Below are positions 27,326 through 35,133 of a DNA stretch of 64,000 nt, one piece after another (the stretch's first letter is position 1; every line of letters starts with the position of its first letter). Below the pieces are notes generated by a model. The model ran no database searches. It saw only the letters and a list, made by a program, of their open reading frames with translations, and was not told the DNA's origin. Made by a program: the position numbers and the translations under genes. The stretch comes from Cellulomonas sp. Leaf395 (lineage in GTDB: Bacteria; Actinomycetota; Actinomycetes; Actinomycetales; Cellulomonadaceae), in the NCBI RefSeq assembly GCF_001424125.1, contig NZ_LMQI01000005.1, positions 789,495-853,494 of the forward strand. Reading direction: 5' to 3'.

Positions 27326-28281
27326 GGATCCTCGTCTGGCACGTGCACGGCTCCTGGATGACCTCGTTCGTGCAGGGCCCCGACGAGTACCTCGTGCCGG
27401 TGGACGCCACCCGGTCGCGGAACGGCCTCGGTCGCGCGCGGACCTGGGACTGGCCGGCGTCGGCCCGTGAGGTGGCCCTGGCGGACCTGCACGACGAGGA
27501 GATCGACGTCGTCGTGCTCCAGCGGCCCGGCGAGCTCGAGCTCGTCGAACGGTGGACCGGTCGGCGACCGGGCGTCGACGTGCGGGCCGTGTACGTGGAG
27601 CACAACACGCCGGCCGGTCCCGCGGCGACGACCCGTCACCTCCTGGCCGACCGGTCGGACATCGTGGTCGCCCACGTCTCCGACTTCAACGCCCTGATGT
27701 GGGACACCGGCCGCACCCCGACGACGGTGATCGACCACGGCATCCCCGACCCCGGCTACCGGTACACCGGGGAGCGTGCGCGGATCGCGGCCGCCGTGAA
27801 CGAGCCGGTGCGCCGCTGGCGGGTGGCCGGGACGGACGTGCTGCTCACGGTGGCCGCACGCGTGCCGGTCGAGGTCTACGGCATGGGCGTCACCGCGCTC
27901 GCGGAGCATGACGCCGCCCTGGCACCGTACCTGCACGACGACGTGCCGCAGCAGCAGCTGCACGAGCAGCTCGCCGGTGCCCGGGCCTACCTGCACCCCT
28001 TCCGCTGGACCAGCCTCGGGCTCGCGCTGATCGAGGCCATGACCCTCGGCATGCCGGTGCTCGCCGTCGCGGCCACCGCCGTCCCGCAGGCGGTGCCCGC
28101 GGACGCCGGCGTGGTCAGTGCTCGGCCCGACCGGCTCGTCGAGGCAGGGCGCCGGTGGCTGCACGACCCCGAGGAGGCCCGGGCCGTCGGTCGCGCGGCG
28201 CGCGAGCACGCGCTGCGCGACTTCGGCCTCGACCGGTTCCTGTCCGACTGGCAGTCCCTGCTCAAGGAGGTGACGCGATGA
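27322..28281 (+). CDS. GT4-like glycosyltransferase 1
   Basis: This 319-residue protein is a short GT-B fold enzyme. The N-terminal half has MRILVWHVHGSWMTSFVQGP, DVVVLQRPGELELVERW and RAVYVEHNTPAGPAATT. The C-terminal half has TVIDHGIPDPGYRYTGER and AYLHPFRWTSLGLALIEAMT, where the glutamates and the following GMPVL match the donor-binding E-x7-E region of GT4. The usual G-rich K-x-G loop is poorly conserved, and the protein is shorter than most GT4 enzymes. It overlaps both neighbours by 4 bp. Sugar donor and acceptor are unknown; membership of the heptose glycan pathway is inferred. Confidence 0.75.
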   Translation: MRILVWHVHGSWMTSFVQGPDEYLVPVDATRSRNGLGRARTWDWPASAREVALADLHDEEIDVVVLQRPGELELVERWTGRRPGVDVRAVYVEHNTPAGPAATTRHLLADRSDIVVAHVSDFNALMWDTGRTPTTVIDHGIPDPGYRYTGERARIAAAVNEPVRRWRVAGTDVLLTVAARVPVEVYGMGVTALAEHDAALAPYLHDDVPQQQLHEQLAGARAYLHPFRWTSLGLALIEAMTLGMPVLAVAATAVPQAVPADAGVVSARPDRLVEAGRRWLHDPEEARAVGRAAREHALRDFGLDRFLSDWQSLLKEVTR

Positions 28282-29504
28282 GGATCGCGATGGTGTCCGA
28301 GCACGCAAGCCCGCTCGCCACGCTCGGCGGCGTCGACGCGGGTGGCCAGAACGTCCACGTCGCCGCGCTCGGGGCCGCGCTGGCCCGAGCAGGTCACCAG
28401 GTCGACGTGTACACGCGGCGCGACGATCGCCGCCAGCCCGAGTGCGTCGAGCTGGTGCCGGGCGTCACGGTCGTGCACGTCCCTGCTGGGCCGCCGCGGC
28501 AGGTCCCCAAGGACGACCTGCTGCCGTACATGTCGGCGTTCGGGGACGTGCTCGCCCAGTCGTGGAGCGGCGAGCGGGCCCCGGACGTCGCGCACGCGCA
28601 CTTCTGGATGTCGGGGATGGCCGCCCTGCAGGCGCGTGCCGTCACGGGCGTCCCGGTCGCGCTGACCTTTCACGCGCTGGGCTCGGTCAAGCGCCGGCAC
28701 CAGGGCGACAAGGACACGAGCCCGCCCGGCCGGATCGCCATCGAGCGCTCGGTCGGCCGGCACGTCGACGTCGTCGTGGCCACCTGCTCGGACGAGGTCT
28801 CGGAGCTCGTGCGGCTCGGTGTCCCGGCGGACCGGATCCGCGTCGTGCCCTGCGGTGTCGACGTCGAGCACTTCCGGCCCGGCCCGCGCGGCGAGGCGCC
28901 GGGCCTTCCCCGGACCGCGCGCCACCGCATCCTGTGCATCGGGCGGTTGGTGGAGCGCAAAGGGATCGAGACCGTGATCGACGCGCTCACCGGGCTGCCC
29001 GACGTGGAGCTCGTCGTCGCGGGGGGACCGTCGGCCGACCAGCTGGACGCCGACGTCGAGGCGCGACGACTGCTCGCCCTGGCATCGTTCCACGGCGTTC
29101 AGGACCGGGTCCGCCTGGTCGGGAGGGTGGACCATCACGATCTGCCGACCCTCGTCCGCTCGGCCGACGTCGTGGTCGCGACGCCCTGGTACGAGCCGTT
29201 CGGGATCGTGCCCATCGAGGCCGCCGCGTGCGGTGTCCCGGTCGTCGGCTCGGCGGTCGGTGGCCTGCTCGACACCGTGCAGGACGGACGGACGGGGCTG
29301 CTCGTCCCGCCGCGCGACCCTGCATCGCTGGTGTCGGCGCTGCGGTCGCTGCTCGACGACCCCGACCGCCGCGCGGCGTTCGGCCAGGCAGCACGCCGGC
29401 GCGCGGTGGCGCGCTACGGGTGGGACCGTGTCGCCGCCCAGACCGAGCTGGTCTACCGCACGATGGCCCGCCAGGCCGTCCTGACGCAGGTGGCGGCAGG
29501 ATGA
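28278..29504 (+). CDS. GT4 glycosyltransferase 2 (MshA/sucrose-synthase-like)
   Basis: This 408-residue enzyme is a typical GT4. It begins MRIAMVSEHASPLATLGG then VDAGGQNVHVAALGAALARA, the GGxxV acceptor loop of MshA- and sucrose-phosphate-synthase-like enzymes. VPCGVDVEHFRPG and ILCIGRLVERKGIETVIDAL precede EPFGIVPIEAAACGVPVVGS, the E-x7-E donor-phosphate motif, and VQDGRTGLLVPPRDPASL. AAGGAGGTG stands just ahead of the ATG, which also overlaps the previous stop. The donor could be a nucleotide hexose, but this is not decided by the sequence. It is encoded directly before the heptose synthesis fusion. Confidence 0.85.
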   Translation: MRIAMVSEHASPLATLGGVDAGGQNVHVAALGAALARAGHQVDVYTRRDDRRQPECVELVPGVTVVHVPAGPPRQVPKDDLLPYMSAFGDVLAQSWSGERAPDVAHAHFWMSGMAALQARAVTGVPVALTFHALGSVKRRHQGDKDTSPPGRIAIERSVGRHVDVVVATCSDEVSELVRLGVPADRIRVVPCGVDVEHFRPGPRGEAPGLPRTARHRILCIGRLVERKGIETVIDALTGLPDVELVVAGGPSADQLDADVEARRLLALASFHGVQDRVRLVGRVDHHDLPTLVRSADVVVATPWYEPFGIVPIEAAACGVPVVGSAVGGLLDTVQDGRTGLLVPPRDPASLVSALRSLLDDPDRRAAFGQAARRRAVARYGWDRVAAQTELVYRTMARQAVLTQVAAG

Positions 29505-31525
29505 CCGGCGCCGGATGGCTCGAGGAGCACCTCGCGGAGCTGGCGGGCTCGCTCGCCGGGGTCGAAGACCAGGCGGCGACGGTCGAGGAGTGGGGCCGGC
29601 TGCTGGCCGAGCGGTTCGTCGCCGGCGGGAGGCTGCTCGCCGCGGGGAACGGCGGGAGCGCGGCGGAGGCCCAGCACCTCACCGCCGAGCTGGTCGGGCG
29701 GTTCGTCGCCGAGCGCCGCCCCTACTCCGCGATCGCCCTGTGCGCGGAGACCTCGAGCCTCACCGCCATCGTCAACGACTACGGCGCCGACGAGATGTTC
29801 GCGCGGCAGGTCGAGGCGCACGGGCGCGCCGGTGACGTCCTGGTCCTGCTGTCGACGTCCGGACGCAGCCCGAACGTGCTGCGGGCCGCCGAGCGCGGGC
29901 GTGACCTCGGGATGCAGGTCTGGGCACTCACCGGCCCGGGCCCGAACCCGCTGGCGGAGGCCTGCGACGCGGCCGTGTGCGTCCCGGCCGGCTCGACGGC
30001 GAGCGTGCAGGCCGTGCACCTGGTCCTCGTGCACGCCCTGTGCGCCGCCGTGGACGCACACCTCGACCGGATGCATCACGCCGAGCCCCGTGGGCAGAGC
30101 GAGCCGACGGACGACGCGAGCCCCGACGGCCGCCCCCACGTGGTGGTGGTCGGCGACATGGTGCTCGACCGGGACGTCACGGGTCGGACCGACCGGCTCT
30201 GCCCGGACGCGCCCGCACCGGTCCTCGACGTGACCGCCGTGGACGACTCCCCCGGTGGCGCCGGGCTTGCCGCGCTCCTCTGCGCGGCGGACGGCGCACG
30301 CGTCACCCTGGTCACCCCGGTCGCGCACGACCAGGACGGCAGGTCGCTGGTGGCGGGCCTGCGGTCGGACGTCGAGGTCCTGGCACTCGGCCACGACGGC
30401 CCGACCAGGCGCAAGGTCCGGGTCCGCAGCGACGGCCACTCGCTCGTGCGCATCGACGACGGAGGGCCAGGATCGCCCACCGCAGTGCCCGAGGACCGTG
30501 TCCGCGCCGCCCTGGCGACGGCCGACGCCGTCCTCGTCTCCGACTACGGCGCCGGCGTCACCCGTGACCCGCGGCTGCGGGCGCTGATCGCGGAGGCCGC
30601 GGGTCGGTGCCCGGTCGTGTGGGACCCGCACCCGCGCGGCGGCTCGCCGGTCCCCCGGGTCGCGCTGGTGACCCCCAACCTGGCCGAGGCCCGGCACGTT
30701 GCACCGGGCATCGCGTCTCCCGACGAGCTCGCCCAGGACCTGAGATCGGCCTGGGGCGCGCGAGCGGTGGCCGTGACGGTGGGCGACCGGGGCGCCTTCG
30801 TGGCGACGACCGGCGACGAGCCGCTCTTCGTGCCGGCGATCCCGGCACACGGTGGGGACACGTGCGGCGCGGGCGACCGGTTCGCCGCCTCGGCGACGGT
30901 GTCCCTCGCGCGGGGCGCACTCGTCTCCGCCGCCGTCGGCACCGCCGTCGCCGCCGCGTCCGCGTGGGTGGCCGCGGGCGGCGCCGAGTCGTTCCGGACG
31001 CACCGCCGCAGCACGCCGCCCGAGGGGAGGGTCGAGGTCGCCCAGGACGAGGACGTCGCCGCGCTCGCGACGCGCCTGCGCCTCGGCGGTCGGACGCTGG
31101 TGGCCACCGGTGGATGCTTCGACATCGTGCACGCGGGCCACGTCGCGACGCTCCAGGCTGCTCGTCGGCTCGGCGACGCGCTCGTCGTGGTGATGAACTC
31201 CGACGACTCCGTGCGCCGCCTGAAGGGCGCGGGTCGGCCGGTGGTGGGCGCCGCGGACCGGGCGCGCGTGCTCGAGGCCCTCGACTGCGTGGATGCCGTC
31301 GTGGTGTTCGACGAGGACGACCCGCGCGAGGTCCTGGAGGCGCTCCGGCCGGACGTGTGGGCGAAGGGCGGCGACTACGGCGGACGGCCGCTACCCGAGA
31401 CCGACGTCGTGCGGTCCGCGGGCGGCCGCGTCGTGCTGCTGCCCTACCTGGACGGTCGTTCCACGTCGTCCATCATCGAACGGACGGGACGCACCCGGAC
31501 GACTGCGCACGAGGAGGCCGAATGA
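29501..31525 (+). CDS. Trifunctional GmhA-HldE fusion: heptose 7-phosphate isomerase, kinase and adenylyltransferase
   Basis: This 674-residue protein carries three consecutive heptose enzymes. Residues 1-195 are a SIS-domain GmhA isomerase: LAAGNGGSAAEAQHLTAELV, LLSTSGRSPNVL and SVQAVHLVLVHALCAAVD, with glutamate and histidine positions fitting the GmhA active site. Residues 211-500 are the HldE kinase: VVGDMVLDRDV, SDYGAGVTRD and the PfkB signature GGDTCGAGDRF. Residues 528-670 are the HldE adenylyltransferase with TGGCFDIVHAGHVATLQAAR, NSDDSVRRLKG and WAKGGDY. The length equals GmhA (about 192) plus HldE (about 477), so nothing is missing. It should convert sedoheptulose 7-phosphate to ADP-heptose with the GmhB domain two genes upstream of its neighbours. 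The fusion order is unusual. Confidence 0.9.
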   Translation: MTGAGWLEEHLAELAGSLAGVEDQAATVEEWGRLLAERFVAGGRLLAAGNGGSAAEAQHLTAELVGRFVAERRPYSAIALCAETSSLTAIVNDYGADEMFARQVEAHGRAGDVLVLLSTSGRSPNVLRAAERGRDLGMQVWALTGPGPNPLAEACDAAVCVPAGSTASVQAVHLVLVHALCAAVDAHLDRMHHAEPRGQSEPTDDASPDGRPHVVVVGDMVLDRDVTGRTDRLCPDAPAPVLDVTAVDDSPGGAGLAALLCAADGARVTLVTPVAHDQDGRSLVAGLRSDVEVLALGHDGPTRRKVRVRSDGHSLVRIDDGGPGSPTAVPEDRVRAALATADAVLVSDYGAGVTRDPRLRALIAEAAGRCPVVWDPHPRGGSPVPRVALVTPNLAEARHVAPGIASPDELAQDLRSAWGARAVAVTVGDRGAFVATTGDEPLFVPAIPAHGGDTCGAGDRFAASATVSLARGALVSAAVGTAVAAASAWVAAGGAESFRTHRRSTPPEGRVEVAQDEDVAALATRLRLGGRTLVATGGCFDIVHAGHVATLQAARRLGDALVVVMNSDDSVRRLKGAGRPVVGAADRARVLEALDCVDAVVVFDEDDPREVLEALRPDVWAKGGDYGGRPLPETDVVRSAGGRVVLLPYLDGRSTSSIIERTGRTRTTAHEEAE

Positions 31526-32250
31526 CCGACACGTTGACCGGACGAGAGCTCTCCCCTGCCGCACCTCGCGCCGTCGGCACGGTGATCGTCACCGGGGGCG
31601 CGAGCGGCCTCGGCGCCGCGGTCGTCGAGGCCGTCGCCGCGGCGGGCGGGACCCCCGCCGTCCTCGACCGGGTGCCACCCCGCGACGGCGTGGCGCACGT
31701 CCTGGTCGACCTGTCGGACTCCGCTGCAGCCGCGCGCGCCGTCGAGGAGCTCGTCGACCAGGTCGGCGCGCCGTCGGGGCTCGTGACCGCGGCGGGGACG
31801 GACGCGTGCGGGCCGCTGGACCAGATCGACACCGAGACCTGGGAACGCGTCGTCCGCGTCAACCTCTTCGGCACCGTGGCCGTGGTGCGCGCGTGCCTGC
31901 CGCACCTGGTGCACACGCACGGCACGGTCGTGACGGTGGCCTCGACCCTCGCGCTGCGCGGGATGAGCGACGCCACGGCGTACTGCGCGTCCAAGTTCGC
32001 GGTCCGGGGGTTCACGCACGCCCTCGCTGCCGAGCTGGCCGGCCGCGTGGGGGTGACGCTGCTCATCCCCGGCGGCATGCAGACGGCGTTCTTCGACGGG
32101 CGCAGCGAGCAGTACCGGCCTGGCCCGGACGCCCAGCTCAACGACCCGGCCGCCACGGCCGGTGCCGTGCTGACGGCACTGACCCAGCCGGTGGGTTCCG
32201 AGATCCGGGAGATGCTGGTCATGTCGTCCGGGGAGAGCAGCTGGCCGTGA
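31522..32250 (+). CDS. Short-chain dehydrogenase/reductase
   Basis: This 242-residue protein is a classical SDR. It has the cofactor loop TGGASGLGAAVVEAVAAAGG, VTAAGTDACGPLDQIDTETW, a VASTLALRG serine and the catalytic pair in YCASKFAVRGF. The N terminus lacks a basic residue pattern that would settle NAD versus NADP. The substrate is not evident. Because no HldD-type 6-epimerase is encoded here, this enzyme may oxidise or reduce the heptose or its nucleotide form, which is inference. It overlaps the trifunctional gene by ATGA and the second GT9 gene by GTGA. Confidence 0.85.
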   Translation: MTDTLTGRELSPAAPRAVGTVIVTGGASGLGAAVVEAVAAAGGTPAVLDRVPPRDGVAHVLVDLSDSAAAARAVEELVDQVGAPSGLVTAAGTDACGPLDQIDTETWERVVRVNLFGTVAVVRACLPHLVHTHGTVVTVASTLALRGMSDATAYCASKFAVRGFTHALAAELAGRVGVTLLIPGGMQTAFFDGRSEQYRPGPDAQLNDPAATAGAVLTALTQPVGSEIREMLVMSSGESSWP

Positions 32251-33188
32251 GCGGCTCTCCCGGGTCCGGCGGCGACGTGCTGGTCCTGAGGGCGCTCGGG
32301 CTCGGCGACGCGGTGACCGGCATCGCGCCCCTGCGCGGCATGCGGCGCGCGTGGCCCGACCGGCGGCTGTGGTTGGCCGCGCCCGAGACCGTCGGACGCT
32401 GGCTCCAGGGCATCGGGATCGTCGACGAGGTCGTCCCCACGGTCGGCCTCGACGAACCGCTCGGGTGGGACCGTGCGGGGCACGTCGCGGTCAACCTGCA
32501 CGGGAAGGGGCCCCGGAGCCACGAGCTGCTGCGCGCCACCCGCCCCGCTCGTCTCGTGGCCTTCGCCACGGCGGAAACCACCGGTCCGGCGTGGCGTGCC
32601 GACGAGCACGAGGTGGACCGCTGGTGCCGCCTGGTCCGCTCCGCGGGCTGCGACTGCGACCGAGAGGACCTGCGGGTCGACGTGACGGCGGACGGGCGGT
32701 CGGACGAGGTGCTGCTCCACCCGGGCGCCGCCGCAGCGGCACGTCGCTGGCCGCCCGACCGGTGGGCGGCCGTGGCCCGGGCTCTCGCCGCGCGCGGCGC
32801 ACCCGTGACCCTGACGGGCGGCCCGGACGAGGCGGACCTGTGCGCACGGGTCCGCGCCCTCGCCGGCCCCGCCGTCGACCTCGCCGGTCCCCTGTCCCTC
32901 CCGGAACTCGCTCGACGCGTGGCCCGGGCGAGGCTGCTCCTCTGCGGCGACACGGGCGTCGCGCACCTGGCCACCGCGACCGGCACACCCTCGGTGCTGC
33001 TGTTCGGGCCGGTCCCGCCGCGCTGGTGGGGTCCCGCGATCGACCCCGACCTGCACACGGTCCTGTGGCACGGGGACGGAACGCCAGACGGCGACCCGCA
33101 CGGCACCGTGATCGACAGCGCGCTGGAGGAGATCGGCGCCGGCGAGGTCCTCGCCGCCGCGGACGCGCTGCTCGTGCGGTCAGGCTGA
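32247..33188 (+). CDS. GT9 heptosyltransferase-like glycosyltransferase 2
   Basis: This 313-residue protein is the second GT9 enzyme of the operon. It has the N-terminal DVLVLRALGLGDAVTGIAPL loop, AVNLHGKGPRSHELLRAT, EVLLHPGAAAAARRWPPDRW, and the donor-site CGDTGVAHLATATGTPSVLL followed by FGPVPPRWWGP. Against the first GT9 it keeps the same architecture but differs in most residues, so the two probably add different residues or linkages. The GTG start overlaps the SDR stop. It is the last gene of the operon and its 3' end overlaps the converging epimerase gene by 9 bp. Confidence 0.85.
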   Translation: MSGSPGSGGDVLVLRALGLGDAVTGIAPLRGMRRAWPDRRLWLAAPETVGRWLQGIGIVDEVVPTVGLDEPLGWDRAGHVAVNLHGKGPRSHELLRATRPARLVAFATAETTGPAWRADEHEVDRWCRLVRSAGCDCDREDLRVDVTADGRSDEVLLHPGAAAAARRWPPDRWAAVARALAARGAPVTLTGGPDEADLCARVRALAGPAVDLAGPLSLPELARRVARARLLLCGDTGVAHLATATGTPSVLLFGPVPPRWWGPAIDPDLHTVLWHGDGTPDGDPHGTVIDSALEEIGAGEVLAAADALLVRSG

Positions 33189-34175
33189 GGCGCTCAGCGC
33201 CTGCTCGAACCACCGGACCGTCCGGGCCAGACCGTCCTCCCACGCGACCTCCGGAGCCCATCCCAGCTCGCGGCGCGCCAAGCTGGTGTCGGGACGACGC
33301 ACCTCAGGGTCGTCGACCGGTCGGTCCACGAAGGTGAGGCCCGCTCGGGACCCGGTGGCGGCCAGCACGTCCTCCGCGATCTGGCGCACGGTGAGCTCTC
33401 TCGGGTTGCCGATGTTCATCGGTCCGGTGTGCCCGTGCGCGGCGAGCGCGAGGATGCCCCGCACGAGGTCGTCCACGTAGCAGACCGACCTCGTCTGGCT
33501 GCCGTCGCCGGCCACCGTGACCGGCTCACCGGCCAGCGCCTGGCGGATGAACGTGGGGATGGCACGCCCGTCCCGCGGACGCATGCGCGGACCGTAGGTG
33601 TTGAAGATCCGCACGATCGCCGTGTCCACGCCGTGCGTCGCGCGGTACGCCGTCGTCAGCGCCTCTCCGTACCGCTTCGCCTCGTCGTAGACCCCCCGGG
33701 GCCCGACGGGGTTGACGTGGCCCCAGTAGTCCTCGGTCTGCGGGTGCACCTGCGGGTCGCCGTACACCTCGGAGGTCGAGGCCAGCACGAACCGTGCGCC
33801 CTTGTCCTTGGCCAGTCCGAGCGCGTGCCCGGTGCCGATGGAGCCGACCTTGAGCGTCTCGATGGGCAGCTGCAGGTAGTCCACCGGAGACGCCGGGGAC
33901 GCGAAGTGCAGCACCAGGTCCACGGGTCCGGGCACGTGCACGAAGTCGGTGACGTCGCACCGGGTGAGCCGGAAGGCACGCCGGTCCATCAGGTGGGCGA
34001 CGTTCGAGGGCGCGCCGGTGAGGAAGCTGTCCAGGCAGACGACCTCGGCGCCGCGGTCGAGGAGCTCCGTGCACAGGTGGCTCCCGAGGAAGCCCGCACC
34101 GCCCGTGACGACCACCCGTCCTCGGGTCGGGTCAGGGCGGGCGGGTGGGGTGGTTCCGGTCAAGGCGGTCGGCAT
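33180..34175 (-). CDS. Extended SDR, UDP-glucuronate decarboxylase (UXS)-like epimerase/dehydratase
   Basis: This 331-residue protein is an extended SDR close to UDP-glucuronate decarboxylases. It has the Rossmann loop VVVTGGAGFLGSHL, HFASPASPVDYLQLPIETL, STSEVYGDPQVHPQTEDYWG, the catalytic tyrosine-lysine pair in VYDEAKRYGEAL, and FNTYGPRMRPRDGRAIPTFI. These phrases separate it from HldD-type heptose epimerases, which I looked for because of the neighbours. It could supply UDP-xylose or a related 4-keto sugar. It is on the opposite strand from the heptose operon and overlaps it by 9 bp at the 3' ends, so it has its own promoter. Confidence 0.8.
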   Translation of the reverse strand: MPTALTGTTPPARPDPTRGRVVVTGGAGFLGSHLCTELLDRGAEVVCLDSFLTGAPSNVAHLMDRRAFRLTRCDVTDFVHVPGPVDLVLHFASPASPVDYLQLPIETLKVGSIGTGHALGLAKDKGARFVLASTSEVYGDPQVHPQTEDYWGHVNPVGPRGVYDEAKRYGEALTTAYRATHGVDTAIVRIFNTYGPRMRPRDGRAIPTFIRQALAGEPVTVAGDGSQTRSVCYVDDLVRGILALAAHGHTGPMNIGNPRELTVRQIAEDVLAATGSRAGLTFVDRPVDDPEVRRPDTSLARRELGWAPEVAWEDGLARTVRWFEQALSASA

Positions 34176-34300
34176 CGGTGGGTCCCCTCATGAGGATCGT
34201 CCCCATCGCCGGCCCCGTCTTCGCCGGCTGGTGTACCACGCACAGTCCTACCGCCGATCCCCACGGCCCGCGCGTCGAGGAGCTAGCGCCGGAGCGCCTG

Positions 34301-34345
34301 GGCTAGAGACTCGTCGCCCGTGGCAGGACCGTCAGGACGCGCACC
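34301..34345 (+). repeat. 45-bp near-repeat, copy 2 (matches 20624-20668)
   Basis: This copy covers the last 13 sense codons and the stop of the FMN reductase gene on the minus strand (ending VRVLTVLPRATSL). It differs from the 20.6-kb copy at three of 45 positions. Because it is in a complete gene here, this copy is probably the source. Confidence 0.8.
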
Positions 34346-34884
34346 AGGTGGTCGTGGAACTCCTGCATGTACGCCGTCAGGAACTCGGCGGTGTCCTCGT
34401 TCCTGACCCCACCGTCGGGGTCGAACACGTCGGTCGAGTAGTGGATGTAGGCCTCGGGCGAGGTCATCTGCCGCGCGTTGCAGAAGCTGAGGACCGCGCG
34501 CAGGCTCTGCTGGCCCACCGCGGTGCCGATCGCCCCGATGGACGCACCGATCACGGCGGCCGGCATGTGGTCGAACGAGTTCTGCCCCCAGGGTCGCGAC
34601 GCCCAGTCGATGGCGTTCTTCAGCGCTCCCGGGATGGACCGGTTGTACTCCGGGGTGACGAACAGGACCGCGTCGACGCCCGCGATCGCCTCCTTGAGCG
34701 CCCGTGCCTCCGGCGGAAAGTCGGCGTCGTAGTCGGGGCTGTACAGGGGCAGGTTCGCGATCGGCAGCTCGACGAACTCCAGGTCCTCGGGAGCGAGCGC
34801 GATCAGCGCCTTGGACAGGATCCGGTTGATGGAGGTGGACGAGAGGCTTCCGACGAAGTACCCGACTACGTACGTGCGCGCCAT
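34303..34884 (-). CDS. NADPH-dependent FMN reductase-like flavodoxin-fold protein
   Basis: This 193-residue protein is of the ChrR/YieF-like NADPH-dependent FMN reductase family. It shows the flavin-phosphate loop VGSLSSTSINRIL, LPLYSPDYDADFPPEA, and the hallmark TPEYNRSIPGALKNAIDW, followed by GASIGAIGTAVGQQSLRAVL. These enzymes reduce quinones, chromate or free flavin by two electrons and protect against redox stress. The ATG at 34884 is chosen because family homology begins there; the open frame upstream is unsupported. An inverted repeat at 34942-34957 lies 58 bp upstream. Its 3' end is duplicated at 20.6 kb. Confidence 0.85.
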   Translation of the reverse strand: MARTYVVGYFVGSLSSTSINRILSKALIALAPEDLEFVELPIANLPLYSPDYDADFPPEARALKEAIAGVDAVLFVTPEYNRSIPGALKNAIDWASRPWGQNSFDHMPAAVIGASIGAIGTAVGQQSLRAVLSFCNARQMTSPEAYIHYSTDVFDPDGGVRNEDTAEFLTAYMQEFHDHLVRVLTVLPRATSL

Positions 34885-34941
34885 GGGTGTTCCGATCTCG
34901 GCGACCGAGGTCGTGTGTCCGGCCGTCGATGTCGACGAGGG

Positions 34942-34957
34942 GAGGTCGGTTGACCTC
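34942..34957 (-). promoter_or_regulatory. Inverted repeat, operator-like
   Basis: GAGGTC and GACCTC form a 6-bp inverted repeat with a 4-nt spacer, lying 58 bp upstream of the FMN reductase start in the 249-bp divergent gap. It could be a regulator site for the reductase, the flippase-like gene or both. No regulator gene adjoins it. Confidence 0.3.
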
Positions 34958-35053
34958 ACCACGGTAGGACCGCCCTCGCAGTCGTGCGAGCCAGGCCGGA
35001 CCTGCCCTCGGCGATTCGTCGGCGAGTCACGAACCCGCTGGTCAGGGCCGCGG

Positions 35054-35059
35054 TAGGCT
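35054..35059 (+). promoter_or_regulatory. Candidate -10 box of the flippase-like gene
   Basis: TAGGCT matches TANNNT and would start a transcript with about 65-70 nt of leader before the AGGAGG-preceded ATG at 35134. No -35 element is clear. Confidence 0.3.
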
Positions 35060-35133
35060 CTGCGCGGGTTTGCACGCTTGTGACCTCCGGTAGGCGCCAG
35101 CTCCCACCTCATCTCTGTGCCCCAGGAGGCTCG

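Noticed and set aside
33180..34175. HldD heptose epimerase completing the pathway
   Set aside because: The signature phrases (TSEVYGDP, VYDEAKRYGE) point to UXS-type sugar decarboxylases, and the gene is on the opposite strand.
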